Of a stretch of 64,000 nucleotides of DNA, positions 1 through 13,084 are shown in pieces. Numbering within the stretch: the stretch's first letter is position 1; each line of letters begins with the position of its first letter. The notes beneath the pieces are model-generated. The model did not search any database, was not told the DNA's origin, and worked only from the letters and a program-made list of their open reading frames with translations. Both the position numbers and the translations under genes were made by a program. Source of the stretch: Megascapheus bottae (taxonomy: Eukaryota; Chordata; Mammalia; Rodentia; Geomyidae); assembly GCA_024803745.1 (NCBI GenBank), contig JANJXV010000013.1, positions 29,430,001 through 29,494,000 of the forward strand, in the 5' to 3' direction.

Positions 1-784
1 ATCTTCTCTGGCCTCCTGCAGTCAGCAAATTACAGCAACATGTGCTGTAGAATCAAAGCCTCCATGTCCACACTATGTGCAGAGACTACTACATGAGGAA
101 AAATATAAAACATAAAGTCTACAGTAAATGAAACAAAGATTGTAATAGAACCAGAACAATAGAGCTAGTTAATGGAAAAGGAAGAATAGGCTCCAAATCA
201 ATTGTTCTAACTGGTTTAAAGAATCTAGAAAAAAATTGATTGGATATTTAAAAAGAAAAGCCAGAATTTCAAACAGAGAACCAAATATAAGTGCTCACAC
301 TGAGATACACAAAATAAGCAATTTTTCCCCTCTAAGCTGCAGACAGAGCCAAATCAACTGTCATCTTCCCTCCATGTCTTTCCAAAATAACTTCTCTTGG
401 AGATTCAAATGAGTGATGTAAATGAACCTAGAAATAACCATTAAAAGAAGAAATTGCTTTGAAAAACATATCTCCCCATTCTTCAGAACTGAGGAAAAAT
501 CAGTCACCAATCCCTGATTTTGTCAGCTGCATTATGAAGTGACAGTAAATTTAAAATTTATTTCTCAAATTTAAGACTCTAAATAAAAATTATGCAACTG
601 CAGTCATATTTTTCACTTTTTTTTCAGTCTAGATTGCCCCCATGGTCTTTAGAAATGTTTTTCCTTCCCAATTTTCAATAATATTTTTACTGCCTTATAG
701 CAGTTGTCTAAGTAGTTTTCTTTTTCCTAAAGAACATAATTTAAAAATTATCTTCTAAGTCTAAGAAAAAAATTGTTCTCTCTT
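1..784. other. Unique AT-rich noncoding DNA
   Basis: No recognisable repeat, RNA gene or sustained open frame is visible. Base composition is AT-rich with many short A and T runs, as expected for mammalian intergenic or intronic DNA. Confidence 0.5.
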
Positions 785-846
785 ACCCCATATGTGTGTA
801 TGTATATGTGTGTGCATATGTGTGTGTGCGTGAGTGAGCATGTGTA
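785..846. repeat. Imperfect (TG)n microsatellite
   Basis: TG dinucleotides are interrupted by TA, CA and GAG steps, indicating an old decayed dinucleotide repeat. Confidence 0.85.
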
Positions 847-3800
847 CATTTATTGATCTCAAATATATTTAGATTAACTCTTTCCCATTGTGTATATCAG
901 ATTTTGTGACTTAAAAATTAATAACTTAATAATAAAATGATTTTTAGTAGCCAGTATTCCTTTCTCAAATTAGAAGGAAATCTCTGTAGCTAGCAATAAG
1001 TATTGTGAATAAATAGTGGGTAAGTGTTCAGGAAACACTCATGGTTTTGTGCAAGACTTGAAGCAATCCTGCAGTATGTACAAGATCAAGATATTTGAGG
1101 TCACTATAATTTTATGATATATTTTCATTGTTCTTTGAAATTAGAGTAATGATAAAAGTAAATTTTAGTCTTCACGTTAGCATGAAATTAACACATCTTG
1201 ACATAATATTACCAAAACTTAACTTTCTAGTTTGGCAGGAAGTGGGAATTTACTTTTTCTTCTTTTGCTTCTCACTATACATTCCAAATTCATTTTCTTT
1301 CAAACTTGCAGAATTGTATTTGTCACCTCACTGGTACACATAAACAAATGCCCTACAACCAATTTTATGAATTGCATGCAAGTTTCTTGTTTAAAAAATG
1401 TGCTTATAAAGTTTGATAAGAAGTGAGGAGCAAATTCATCAGAACTGATATATTATTTTTATATGGGAATGGGTGTAATACATATAATTTTGATCTTGTC
1501 TAGAATCTCTATTGTCTTAGTCATAGGTGTTTAAAGAAATAGTTCAGCATGCAAGTTGTGATATGTCATGATAGGCTGGTCATTAGGAACTCTTTAGAAT
1601 GATTAAAACAACTGCTTTTTTATATTGTGAAGTATAAACTGAGTCATTCCAGTACTGGCAATTTCAATGACTTCATACATCCTTCACCCTTTTAAACCAG
1701 TGTAGCTTGTTTCTGATTATTGTTTCTTTGAAGTCCCTTTGGCAGATGAAAACAAAAATCCTGTGGTGAGATTAACATTCAGCACGAAGTGGGAAAGATC
1801 CTTGGATCCATCGAGTTCACATTACACACCTACCATCTGCCTTTTAACTCGATCCAAGAATCTGTACAATGTCTACTACCTCTAAAATCTTAATTCATCC
1901 ATGATACAGTTATATGATAAAAGCTAGGATTCTGATAATCATTTTAAAGTGCATTTCTCAATAATTGTGTACTTTATAGGAAATCTAACAGCCATAGTAC
2001 AGCTGCAGCTTCAGGTCATTCTATGGCCTTAATCAAATAATGAAAGTTCTCCTTTAAGACATTGTGTTTTTCACCTCACAGATACACTTAGACAAAAAGA
2101 CAGGCCTTCCTGTCTCTCAAACCAGCATATTACTAGGTGACACCTCACAATGCTGTGAACATGGATGTTGTCAATTCCACCAAGCAGGCAGGGAAGAAAA
2201 ATACCACTTGTCCTAAAGTTAATAGCGAGAAAAGCAGCACACATATTGATGTCCCATGAACTCCCTAAAGAGATTTGAGTGTCTTCTGTTCCGGATATAT
2301 TGGCCTCTGATTAACAAGAAATATCTGCCAATAGTCATTAAGGTTCACATTAGCAAATCCTTACTGTCTTGTAATACTATTATTGCAAAGCCTCATGCAG
2401 TCCATAAAGGTAAAGGCATGGGGAGGGTGTGTGGAGTAACACATAACCATGGCAGAAAATGAAAGATCACACCAGGACTTGTCTTGTTTATAAATAATCA
2501 TCCCATTGCACTTTTGTCACTCATATTTTAAATGAAAAAAATTGTCAGGATTTTGGATCATATTCTTTCTTATAGCAGCATATATTAAACACATATAAAT
2601 CTGTAAATCTCTTAGTGTTACATTTAAACAGAATAGTTTATTGATATTTATAAAAGCTATCTATATTTGAGATTTTTGTTTATTTTTATGATACTTCTTG
2701 GAACAATAGTGTGAGCATTAGGATTCTTTAATATCCAATTGCTTTTTTAAGAGGCTGGAGAAAGATTAATGCAAAAGCAAGCTATGTGCCCATGAAGACA
2801 GTCGGTATTTGTATGAGATGTTTTATTTACCTATGTCTAGATAGGACTTCCTACGTATAACTTTTAAAATTCTTTCTGGAAGTCTTTTTCCAAGGAAGAC
2901 TTGATGGCTGAACTTGTGCTATTTGAATGCTAAGTGATTCATTGAGGCTCCCTTAAAGGATATCTGTTTATTCATAAATAATGTCTTGTGGGGGAAACCC
3001 TGAGAGTCAGTCTCTTTTGAAACAGAATGCATAATATAAATGACCTTCTAAACACTGAAAGCAAGTTATTTGCTGATGAATAAAGAGGGATACATTTTCT
3101 TAAAGTCAGGGAAAAGAATAACAATAATAGAAAATTAAAATAAATAAAAATATTTTTCCAATGATACACAAAATCTTCCTTCTTGTAAAAATTAAGAGTT
3201 ATATTAATATGGAGTGGCTAGCTAAAGAGTTACTGTTTTCTATTTTGTAAAAAAAACAAATGAAAGTGGCAGGAGAGGAAAAAGGGTCTCTGTTTTTCAG
3301 GCTGAACGTCTTCAGAATTTTAAAGCCTGGTCTTAGAAATGGTCTGCCAGTAAGAACATTGACTTTATTTAGGCTACACATCTAGCCTGAACAAGTAAAT
3401 TAAGTTACCCTTCCTAGACCAACATATTCTAGATTGAATCTGAATAATGCACTCAAGAACTTCCATGGGCTCATCACCAATTTTGTTCTATGACTTCTTC
3501 TCATTGTTCTCTAATTCAAATAAACAGTTGCTTTAACAGGTCCTGTACATGCTCACTTTGACTTGTTACTTCTTTTTCCCTGCTATTAACAGAGAGATGA
3601 CTTTTTTTTTTAACATTTTCTGTTCTGCAACTCACTGTATTATTTTCCTTTAAATATTGTTTTCTCCTTATTTCTTAAGCTATATTTAATTTTATTTACT
3701 TCAAAACTTCAAAGCAAAATATCTAGATATTTCTTATGGTATTTCATGACAGAATATATCACTCATTATATAATCTATATGTAGATGCCTTTCATACAAC

Positions 3801-4953
3801 CTAATTCTGTTATTTCCCTACATAAATTATATTATTTTTCTGAGACCAGAATTAAATTTGTTGGTATTTATTTATTCTACATTCATTTCTGAGAGTACAT
3901 TGCATTTAATGAGTGCTATATAATTTATTGGATCAGAATAAAACTGAGTTCTCATATTCCTATTCCTATTACATTTTCTTAGCATGTTTATGTGTAAGTC
4001 AACCAAGACATACAAAGAAGAACTAAAAATATCCAAAACAAACTTGAGAGATCAGAAGAGCAGGCCTTTGAACCAGCAGGACACAAAAAAATTAGCAGAT
4101 CCAGACCAAGGCAAAAATGGCAATTAGGATATCCCTGGTCAAAAGAAATCCAAGAACCAACCATATTCTGTTAAAATGGCAAATACTGGTTCAATGTAGG
4201 AGTGCTCATAGCACTGTCAGTCTGTGTCTCTCATGTACTTCTTGGAGAAAGAAGACCCAGGCAATAATGTAAATGAAGAAGTGGAAAGGAGAATCATCAG
4301 ACTCCGCTGAACTCCTGAGACTTCACCAGGTGGAGACATTGGGAGAAGTGTGGGGGGAAAAGTTGCTATTCTTTTCACAATTAATAAAAAAGTTTTTCAT
4401 TGTTTATTTTTTTTCAATTACACTTCATTGTGAGGCAGCAGTTAGGACCATGTATACTGCAGAGTGTCCCAGGGGACTGCCAAGGAGAAGTCTTACCTCA
4501 CACACCTTGTTTCCTATTATTAGATTGCCCAGTCAGTATCTTGTTTTCTATGATTAAATTTCTGGGTCAGCTTATATTCAAAGGTGACAGAATGTTTTAT
4601 GAGTATATCCAGTGCATGACTATAAATGAATACAGGCAGAATTTAAGAAAATAATTAGTAACTGACCCACAAAGATGGTAGGACGCTGGGCATTCATCGA
4701 GAGAAGAGATTGCTTCTATTGATAAAAAGTTCATACCTAGTCTGAATGGCAGATTTGGCATTAGCTGTAACATAGCTCAGCCTCATGGTGACAAATTCTA
4801 TGTGGTACAAGGAAAAGAATAGAGCATATTTCTATGTGCATATTCTATGTGGTACAAAGCAAAGCAAGAGCATATTTTTCTCTTTTAATGTGCAATTGAA
4901 GTACCATTCATAGCCCAGCTGCTTTTATGTCAAAGAGAATTTCAGAGCATAAA

Positions 4954-4955
<2 letters not shown>
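847..4955. other. Long AT-rich stretch without recognised genes
   Basis: Open frames here (for example 1128-1343 and 4273-4557) are short, overlap in several frames and show no motif or codon signature. An imperfect inverted repeat lies at 1801-1858. I see no SINE or young LINE-1 in this stretch; degraded old repeats could be present but are not recognisable by eye. Confidence 0.5.

Positions 4956-4989
<34 letters not shown>
4956..4989. repeat. (CA)n microsatellite
   Basis: About 17 uninterrupted CA units. Confidence 0.97.
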
Positions 4990-4991
<2 letters not shown>

Positions 4992-5959
4992 ATTAACTCA
5001 CTCATTTGGCTAACACTGTCTGAGAGCCTATTCTTTGTTTCATTGGAACAAAAGTATTGAGGGCATATTAAGAAAAACCAAAGTCCTTATCTCCTAGCAG
5101 TGAGCAGTGCTCTTGTTTAAACTTATTCCAGAGCATACAAGAAGAATCCATTATGCTCAGAGACATGCAGGGCTTAAAGGAGTTGAACAGAAGTAGAAGC
5201 TACATTTTGGCATAAGATAGGTGAAGGAAACTAAGTGGTGTAAGTCAGGGTGAAGAGAGACATTTCTCATGTGATGATGGGGGAAATGGATTCTGCCATA
5301 TTATGTGTGAAATTGGGCTAAATTGCTCATAACCAAGAGAATAACTTTTTAGAAAGATATCTTTCAGATCAATTATGCTATTTTTACAAAAAAAAAGAGT
5401 TTAGAAAATTGCTTGGTTCCTGTCTCAAAAATAGCTTTGTGGGATCATGGAGAAGAATGCTGTTGTTGAAAGCACACAGGATGTAGCTGCAACCAGAGAA
5501 GCAATCTCAAAGATAAAACTTGTTTCCAGTCCAAACAGTCAAGCACAAGAAAGAAGTTGTCATGTAATACCAGCAGTGTCTCTGGGTCTGTACAAGTGAC
5601 TCGGAGATTATTTTTCATTTTGCCATGCTTGGCAATACTCTATAAGACTTTTCCTTCTTCTCAATTACTGTTCTAGATAGATGGTTTATGGCAAAGTTTC
5701 TTGGTTTAGTAGCATTTGGATTATCAACCAAGATTCCCCAGGCTCCATTTAGACTGAACTTTATTTTCTGTTAAGACAGTCACTTTTCTGTCTTTGAGAC
5801 AGAAAGAAAATCATTCTCAGAGACACTGGGGAGTTGGCTTTGCTAGACTTGAACTAGGAAGAGCTACCAAACTAAGTAATTTATAACTGATTTCAGTACG
5901 ATCACATTAGCTGTGAGCTTAATGGCTTTTCAATGCCAAGTGGTCAGCTGACCTCTTTT

Positions 5960-6594
5960 TTCATATATTTTATTGTAATTATTAGAAGGGTTATATTATA
6001 TTCAGATAAAAGGTGCATTACTTTACAAACATTGATACCCTTTCTCATGTCTTGGTCCCCATTCCCCTCCCCCCACCCCTGCCCCTCATCTTGTTTTCCC
6101 CCTTCCCTATCCTATTTCAAATAACCAAATATGCATATATACAATATATAAGATAACAAGGTGAAATACTATAACAACATGAGATAACCAAGGGACAGCA
6201 AAAGGGATGAGAGATAACATAGTACATTAAGGACAACATCACTCATTATAGGACTTTTGTTTCTATATCCTGGAGGTTCTTTCATTTAGCATCATACTAT
6301 ATGGCCTTACATATCTTGGTTTTGGTCTATTGTAAATCTCTGCTAGGAGAGCCCAAGGTTTCTACTGGTTGTGACAAATGAGGGAAACCATTGAGCCTAT
6401 ATTCCTTTGAGTCTGGCTTACTTCATTTAATATGATTTTTTTCTAAGTCTTTCCATTTTCTTACAAATGGGGCAATGTCGCTCTTTCTGACAGCAGCATA
6501 GAATTCCATTGTATGTAAATACCACATCTTGTTGATCCACTCATCAACTGAGGGACATCTGTGTTGGTTCCATATCTTTGCTATGGTAAATAGT
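5960..6594 (-). mobile_element. 5'-truncated LINE-1, antisense
   Basis: On the minus strand this reads as the C-terminal end of LINE-1 ORF2 (the MWYLYTMEF and VRKND region, shared with the copies at 21.6 and 28.0 kb) followed by the polypurine-rich 3' untranslated region. The 3' end faces 5960, where the T-rich start is the complement of the poly(A) tail. A 16-bp target-site duplication with one mismatch flanks it: 5944-5959 and 6595-6610 (tcagctgacctctttt against tcagctaacctctttt). This marks normal target-primed insertion of a 5'-truncated copy with no coding capacity. Confidence 0.93.
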
Positions 6595-6910
6595 TCAGCT
6601 AACCTCTTTTATTGATTGCTCTTTTCTTTGATATTGTAGCCCATTCCATATTTGGGCCACTTTCATTGTTAAGAAATCTTTTTAATGTTTTGTTGAAAAT
6701 CTTTAGCTTAAGAAACAACCATGTAATGCTCTGTCCATTGCTTCATGATTGCTCTGTCTACAGATGGGTTCAATGCTTATATATAGCAAAATTTGACTCA
6801 TAATTTACTCTTACTTGGTTAAACAATTCCCAATTCCTTCTATTATTGTCATGCAATATCTCATGTATAAACCCTTATCTCCTCCCATATGTATTTGCAC
6901 TTCCTCTATA

Positions 6911-7207
6911 TTTTTTTTGGCGAAGGGAGGCTCATGGGGCTTAAACTCTGGGCCTAGGCACTGTCCCTGAACTCTTTAGCTCAAGGCTACAGTCCTGCTT
7001 CTAAGCCTGGGCCCTGTCTCTAAACTCTTCAGCTCAAGGCTATCACCCTACCTTTGAGCCACAGGCCCACTTCCCATTTTTTTTTAGTAATTAATTGGAG
7101 GTAAGAGTCTCAGATTCTTTAGTGCCCCAGCTGGCTTTGAACTACAAACCTCAGATCTCACCTTCATGATTAGATAGGACTACAGGAGTGAGCCACCATG
7201 CCCTGCT
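6911..7207 (-). mobile_element. B1/ID-type composite SINE with internal duplication
   Basis: Read on the minus strand it begins with the 'ggcatggtggctcactcctg'-like 7SL/B1-type head and ends in an ID-like tail. It is longer than its relatives because the tail segment ('gcactgtccctgaactcttt agctcaaggct') occurs twice, at about 6950-7007 and 7008-7062. Flanks cctctata (6904) and cctctaaa (7208) may be remnants of the target-site duplication. Confidence 0.85.
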
Positions 7208-7260
7208 CCTCTAAATTCTTAAAATACAAAAATAACTGAAAATCTTGCTAGTGGATATAT

Positions 7261-7261
<1 letters not shown>

Positions 7262-7304
<43 letters not shown>
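7262..7304. repeat. (TG)n microsatellite
   Basis: About 21 perfect TG units beginning shortly after the SINE. Confidence 0.97.
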
Positions 7305-7306
<2 letters not shown>

Positions 7307-9110
7307 ATTCTCTTAACAGAGACTCCTAAATTTGGAAAGGATTGAATACCATTTCTTTTATTTGAATTGCCTTCATGCAAATATAATATTCAATTTTGCA
7401 AGAATTTTCTCCATCGTTTGCACTGGCTGATGGAAGACACTTCAAATTTTAATACTGTTGTAATTTTATCTTGAGATTTTAAGGTTTACCTACAAAGAAA
7501 ACTTGCCACCACATTTGGAGTATTGTTATAAGATAGCATAAAACTTAATTCACAAAGGGAACCTAAAAAGAAGTCACTTTTGGAATGTCCCAAAAAATTG
7601 TATTTAGTGAAGAAGAAATGAAAGAAAAAAGAAAAAAGGAGCACCTATTTCCTCAGCCACAGAAAGTGAGAGCAAAAGAGTTCAGAATGCCAGTCCTCTT
7701 TCCTTAAGTCCTCTTTGTATTCAGTATTGATACTTAATGGAAAACTGTGGAGCCTGGCATGTTTAATCCCTGAAAGATCCTCTCCCTTTCATACCCCCTA
7801 CAGGAATGTCCTTTCCTGAAATTAAAAGGAGCGTGACAATGGGAATAAAAAGTTTTGAAGTGTTCAAGTTGGATCAGTGTAAAACTATCCAGACTGTAAT
7901 AAACCCCAACACATTTAGTCCAAATTCTAGACAGTGAAATACACAGATATGGCACATATTCTCAATTTTTGTAGTCTAAAAAGGATGTCAACTGAGTACT
8001 TGGCTTTCCTTTGGCAGTTGTTTGGTTTGACAGTGTCAATATTGTCTTAAGGCTCTCAAAGGACCTTTTTTCTTTATCAGGTAAGTAACATATACTATAA
8101 TTTTTCTTTAGTGACCTCCTACAATGCCAAGGCAGAGGAAATTTCAGAAATAGTTGGGCCCCATCTTTTTGTGAATTCAAAATTAAATTTCTCCTTGTTA
8201 CCTGCTCTGATGAGCATCAAGAAGGTTAGGTGATTCTTTTCTACCCATAATCATCAGCAGGAAATAATAATATCCCCAAAGTGTTCTGGATATTATTTTT
8301 AGGAATGACAAGTATGACAATGAATATCATTTAAGATTCTTTGATTGGCTATCACTTAACTATGTTAAAATCGTTAAGACTTTTAAGAGAAACTATCTTT
8401 TCTAAGATTGAGGAATTCAGATGGCCATTGACCAGGAAATGGACATATGTAGAATTCAGGCCAAGTCACATTAAGTTCCACTGAGGGTGACTTGAAATCA
8501 TTGGAATGCATTTCTACTGTAATAGCTCACCCAAAGGGACATTGATTAGCAGTGTGCATGTGCTATGTGGCTTGAAAGCCCAGTTAAAGGCTGACTCATT
8601 CAGTAAAAGAATTTGAAAATTTTGATGTATGAATGGCATCGTTAAGGTAATCATCTGCTTCTAGAAACTCCAGTATGTTATGTGAAGGTGTTCATATGCC
8701 CCTGTAGTGAAGTGTCTAAACTTAGTAAATGATAATGTAATGAAATATCTAATATAAAATAAAAGAAAATGTAAAGACAGTAGCATAGCATACACATTTT
8801 TATAGTACCTTATTTCTATTGTATCTTTTTTGAGACCACTTTAGAGGAAAGAGCTACTTTTATTTAATGTCTGTCATTTAAATTATCCCAAATCTTCTTT
8901 TCAGAAAAGTCTGTATTCATTTTATTAGCTTCAACACTCCAGTGAGATAAGACTATCTCTACAAAGTGACTTTCCTTCAGAAGATTATGGTAATGTTCAA
9001 TTTCCTGGGTATACAGAGCTTGGCAAAGACATTTAATGACTGGTGCAGAATAGTAGTAGTTTAATTTAAAGCATTCTGAAGGGCTGACAATTGCTTTAAG
9101 GATAGACATT
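7305..9110. other. AT-rich noncoding DNA
   Basis: No repeat family or gene recognised. The short minus-strand frames at 7734-7955, 7962-8180 and 8864-9133 have no recognisable domain. Confidence 0.45.
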
Positions 9111-9114
9111 TTCC

Positions 9115-9357
9115 TCCCTTCACCCACTCTCAATCATCTTGTTTTCCCCCCTTCCCTTTCCTATTTCAAATAAACTTATAAACAATATGCCAGGCAAAAA
9201 TGTCAGATACTCTAACAATATGAGATTAACAGAAGGGCAACAAAAAGAGAAGAGAAATAACATAGTACATTAAGAACAACAATCACACAAGGTACAGCTC
9301 TTGTTTCCATATCCTGGAGATCCTTTCATTTAGTATCATCCTATATGATCTTATCCT
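9115..9357 (-). mobile_element. LINE-1 3'-end fragment, antisense
   Basis: The stretch matches the 3' untranslated region of the other antisense LINE-1 copies: the pyrimidine-rich tract, 'ctatttcaaataaac', 'acaatatgagattaac' and 'ggagatcctttcattta'. It lacks the terminal 90 or so bases that precede the pyrimidine tract elsewhere, so it is truncated at both ends. Confidence 0.88.
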
Positions 9358-9687
9358 TATGAGTGGTTGGCTTTTTTGTTGATTGAGTTTTCAGAGGTGC
9401 TGAACCAGGTGATTCACTAGGAAGTTGTTGTTTTTCATTGTCCCTAGTCAGTCAGTAGCAATCACATTATCATTTTTATGTTTATTATACTTCCGTATAT
9501 ATACATAAGTATTAATTATGCATTTTCTTCATATTTTGAGGATGGGCTCACTTTATTACATGCAAATTATATCTTAGCAAAATTAGTTTTAAAAAATATC
9601 ATGGTGAAAGCCTAGCAGAATAAAAATAAACAATTGAAAGTAGAGGTAAAAGGATAATGTAGAAGGGATAAGATTAATATAAAAATG

Positions 9688-9913
9688 TATGTCAGCTAGT
9701 ACCAGTAGTTTAAGTTTATAATCCTAGCTACTCAGGAGGCTGAGATATGAAGGATCATAATTTGATGTTAGATTGGACAAAAAAAGTCCAAGAAACTCCA
9801 TCTCCACAATATCCAGTAATAAGTTGGGCTGAAGGTTTGGCTCAAGTAATAGAACACCAGCCATGCATGTGAAGGCACTAAATTCAACCACTGGCACTTG
9901 CAAGAAAAAAGGC
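9688..9913 (+). mobile_element. Diverged composite SINE, sense
   Basis: The head contains 'cctagctactcaggaggctg', the typical 7SL/B1-type segment. The tail has 'ggctcaagtaatagaacacc' and ends in an A-rich run near 9905. Many substitutions against the younger copies suggest an old insertion. Confidence 0.82.
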
Positions 9914-10185
9914 ATGTCATTTTTCATGGGCAAAACTTTCCTCTGAGCCTTCCAGCATCCATAGGAAATGCAGAATGATCAGAGATACTGAAATTTTTTT
10001 CTAGTTTTGAAAGCTGAACAATATCTCTCCCAGACCCTTAGGAAGAAAACATTATATTATGTATTAACAGCTTAGCCAATAATAATCCAATAGTCTATTG
10101 GTTATTTCTTGCACCTGTGTTTACATTGCTGCAGAGAATCTTCTGGTTGACTTGACCACTTTAATCATTATACAGTGAATCATTT

Positions 10186-10957
10186 CATTATTGTTATTTT
10201 AATTTGTTTTATTGCCTGGGTAATGTACAGAGGGGTTACAGTTACATTACTGTGGGTGAAGTATAGTACTTCACCCACATTGATACCCCTTCTTATGTTT
10301 TTTCCTTGTTTCCCTCCCCTGACTCCTTCCCAATCCACTTGTTTTCCACTTTCCCTTCCCTATTTCAAATAAACAAAAAAATGTATATACAATATACCAG
10401 GTAACAAAGTCAGATACACAGGAGATTAACCAAAAGGGGATAAAAGAAAAAAGAAATAACATATCAAGAACAACAATCACAAAGATAAGCCTCTTGTTTT
10501 CATTTTATTTAGTCTCATCCTATATGAACTTATGTGCACAGCTTTTGAGCTATTGTGATCTTCTGCTAGGAGAGGCCTAGATGTGTACTCATTATTACAA
10601 ATGAGGAAAACATTGAGCCTATGTTCCTTTGGGTCTGGCTTACTTCACATATTAATGATTTTTCCCAAGTCTTCCATTTCCTTACAAATGAGGCAACATT
10701 ATTCTTTCTGTTGGCAGTATAGAATTCCATTGTGTATAAATACCACGTCTTCTTGATCCAATCATCTACTGAGGGGCATCTGGGTTGGTTCCATATTTTG
10801 CTATGGTAAATAATGCTGCAAAAAACATCGTTGTGCTAGTAGCTTTAGAATGCCCTTGTTTCTGGACATTTGGGTAAATGCCAAGTAGTTAGATTGCTGG
10901 GTCATAGGGGAGCTCTATGTTTAGTCTTTTGATGAACCTCCATGCTGCTTTCCAGAT
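10186..10957 (-). mobile_element. 5'-truncated LINE-1, antisense
   Basis: This contains the antisense LINE-1 3' untranslated region (CCC-rich tract near 10310-10365) followed by the antisense end of ORF2 (the 'agaattccattgtgt' and 'ttggttccatattttgctat' blocks). It breaks off at about 10957. A weak 'atcattt' direct repeat at the borders may be the target-site duplication. The 3' untranslated region belongs to the 'ggggttacagttacatt' variant, also seen at 33.6, 51.7 and 53.2 kb and differing from the 'agggttacattatatt' variant elsewhere. Confidence 0.9.
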
Positions 10958-11699
10958 CATTTTTTTTTCCTTATAATTTTTCAAGTGGAGCAGAAGCTTC
11001 AAGACAGCAATGGCTTAACTTTCTGGTTCTCCTCCCAGAAAAGAAAGCAGTGTCTATCACATAGAATTGTAAACATTAACATTCCTTCATTTTGCAACTA
11101 AAGAAAAGGTGGGTACTGTTTATCTTTGAAGTTTTTATTTTTTAAATTGTTTCATAGAAATTCAGGCTTGGAGAAGGTGCAAAATACAGTAAGTTGCTTT
11201 TCATTGCCTTCACTGTTGTTTTTCTCCTCATGCTACTGATTCACACCATTAGAATATGAATGTGAAAATAAGGAAATGTCATCATAATAATCCTATTAAA
11301 TAACCTACACATTTCCCCAAATTTACCAAAGGTCCTATGAACCTTTTTTTCTTAGAGAACAATATTTGTTTAGGACAGAATTCTGTTTGTCATATTCCTT
11401 AGTCTCTTTAAATTTTCCAATATTACCAAAGTATTGTCACATTTTACTACCAACATCAATGAGCATGACTTTATCTACAATGTTCCAAAATAATAAGTTA
11501 ATTTTGGAAAATTTGACATGTAGGAAGTTGTATCTTAATTTGTTTCTGATGTTTATCTCTTCCATTGATCATTTGTCTTTTTAAAAATAAATTTCTGAAC
11601 CATTTTCTTTTGTGTAATTTGTATTTATTACCTTTTCCATTTTCCCATGATTTCAAACTTTATTCCTCAATTTTATAAATATTTCCCAAGGTGTTTAGC

Positions 11700-11914
11700 T
11701 TTTGCCATATTTTAAGATTTAATTCACAGAATTATAATACCATAAATACCAAATGTCTACTGCTTCTACATTTTAATTCCTGCTTAGGTTATTTTACCCT
11801 GATCTAATGTCTTCCTAGGGTGCTTTTAACTTCAGATTTTAACATTTAGATCAATTATTCATTTTGAGCTTTTTTCACATATAATGTACAATGAACATTT
11901 CAGATCAGAGGTAT
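11700..11914 (-). mobile_element. Possible old LINE-1 fragment, antisense
   Basis: Short blocks such as 'tcattttgagctttttt' resemble the antisense ORF2 region of mammalian LINE-1. Divergence is high and the ends cannot be fixed. Confidence 0.3.
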
Positions 11915-11930
11915 AAAATGGTCTTTTTTA

Positions 11931-12120
11931 TTTTTTGCCAGTACTGGGCTTGGGCTCATGGCATGAGTATTGTCCTTGGGTCTTCTCAAGGCTAGAGCTC
12001 TACCACTTGAGTCTCAGCAACACTTCTGTCTCTTTTCTATGTATGTGGTACCAAGGAATCTAACCCTGCTCTTTGTGCATGCTAGGCAAGCACACTACCA
12101 CTAGGACAAACTCCAGGCCC
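11931..12120 (-). mobile_element. ID-like SINE, antisense, with perfect target-site duplication
   Basis: Minus-strand reading starts with 'gggcctggagtttgtcctag' and ends with the 'cagtactggcaaaaaa' tail, the short ID-like family in this genome. A perfect 16-bp direct repeat, aaaatggtctttttta, flanks it at 11915-11930 and 12121-12136, so both borders are well fixed. Confidence 0.95.
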
Positions 12121-12136
12121 AAAATGGTCTTTTTTA

Positions 12137-13080
12137 AGTGATAGCCTGGATTTTTTTTAATATATGAGTGACAACAATGAATGAGCTGTCTTTATTAAAA
12201 GATAAAATTGGCTCACAGATCATAACAGTGGAAAAAAACCTATTTTCTTAAATATACTGTTTCACCAGTGGACTTTACAATATATAATAATATCTTGTTT
12301 ATTTTTTAGCATTTGTGCATATTTTCTCTTTCAAATCTTAAGTGGCTATTCTATTCCAATATTCACCTATATGAACTATTTAACTAACTACTTCAAGTAT
12401 ATATGATTGTGTATGTGTTAAATAATTGCATTACAATTATAAATTATCTTAGGCATAACTGGAACAAGAGGAAGAGATATATAAATGTATGCTAAAGTCT
12501 ACTTCTGTACTGTTCAGAAAATATTTTAGGTTTTCATTAAATTTTTATGTTCTGTTTGTAGTTCATCTAAATGCATTTATCTCAGGGAAGAAATCAGTAT
12601 TTCCTTGAATGGTTTGTGATCCTTTTTGAAAGAGTTGTCTAAATATGTATAAACAAATTGTATGAAAACAAGTAAAATTGTCTTTTAATTACTGAGGTAT
12701 CAGGCATACCCTCAACTAACCTGATTATGTTGTTTTTGTCACAATTCTACTTTCACTACCTTGAGAAACTCCACTAATGACTTCCTGTTTTTCCACTAAC
12801 CTTTGCCTATCTTTTTTCTTGAAGCTTTTTGCACTCACAGTGTAAAAGTTTTATATCGTTTATGAAAGGCAGAATTGATTTTTTTCTTTGTAAACAAAAT
12901 GGAAAACGCCCTTTATCCTTCAGACTTTATTAATTAATAAACATTTTTTGAGAAATATTTAAGGATCTTTGTATTTTGGATGCAGTGTTACCCTTTATAT
13001 TTATACTGTCCTTTAAAGTCTGCAATTTCCTGTTATGTTATTTAATGTTAAGGTGGTCACCTTCACTGTATTTTTGCTTT
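12137..13080. other. AT-rich noncoding DNA
   Basis: No gene or repeat family recognised. Confidence 0.45.
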
Positions 13081-13084
13081 TGAT

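Noticed and set aside
4956..4989. Evenly spaced repeats considered as CRISPR-like arrays here and at other microsatellites
   Set aside because: They are dinucleotide or tetranucleotide microsatellites in a mammalian genome, with no spacers.
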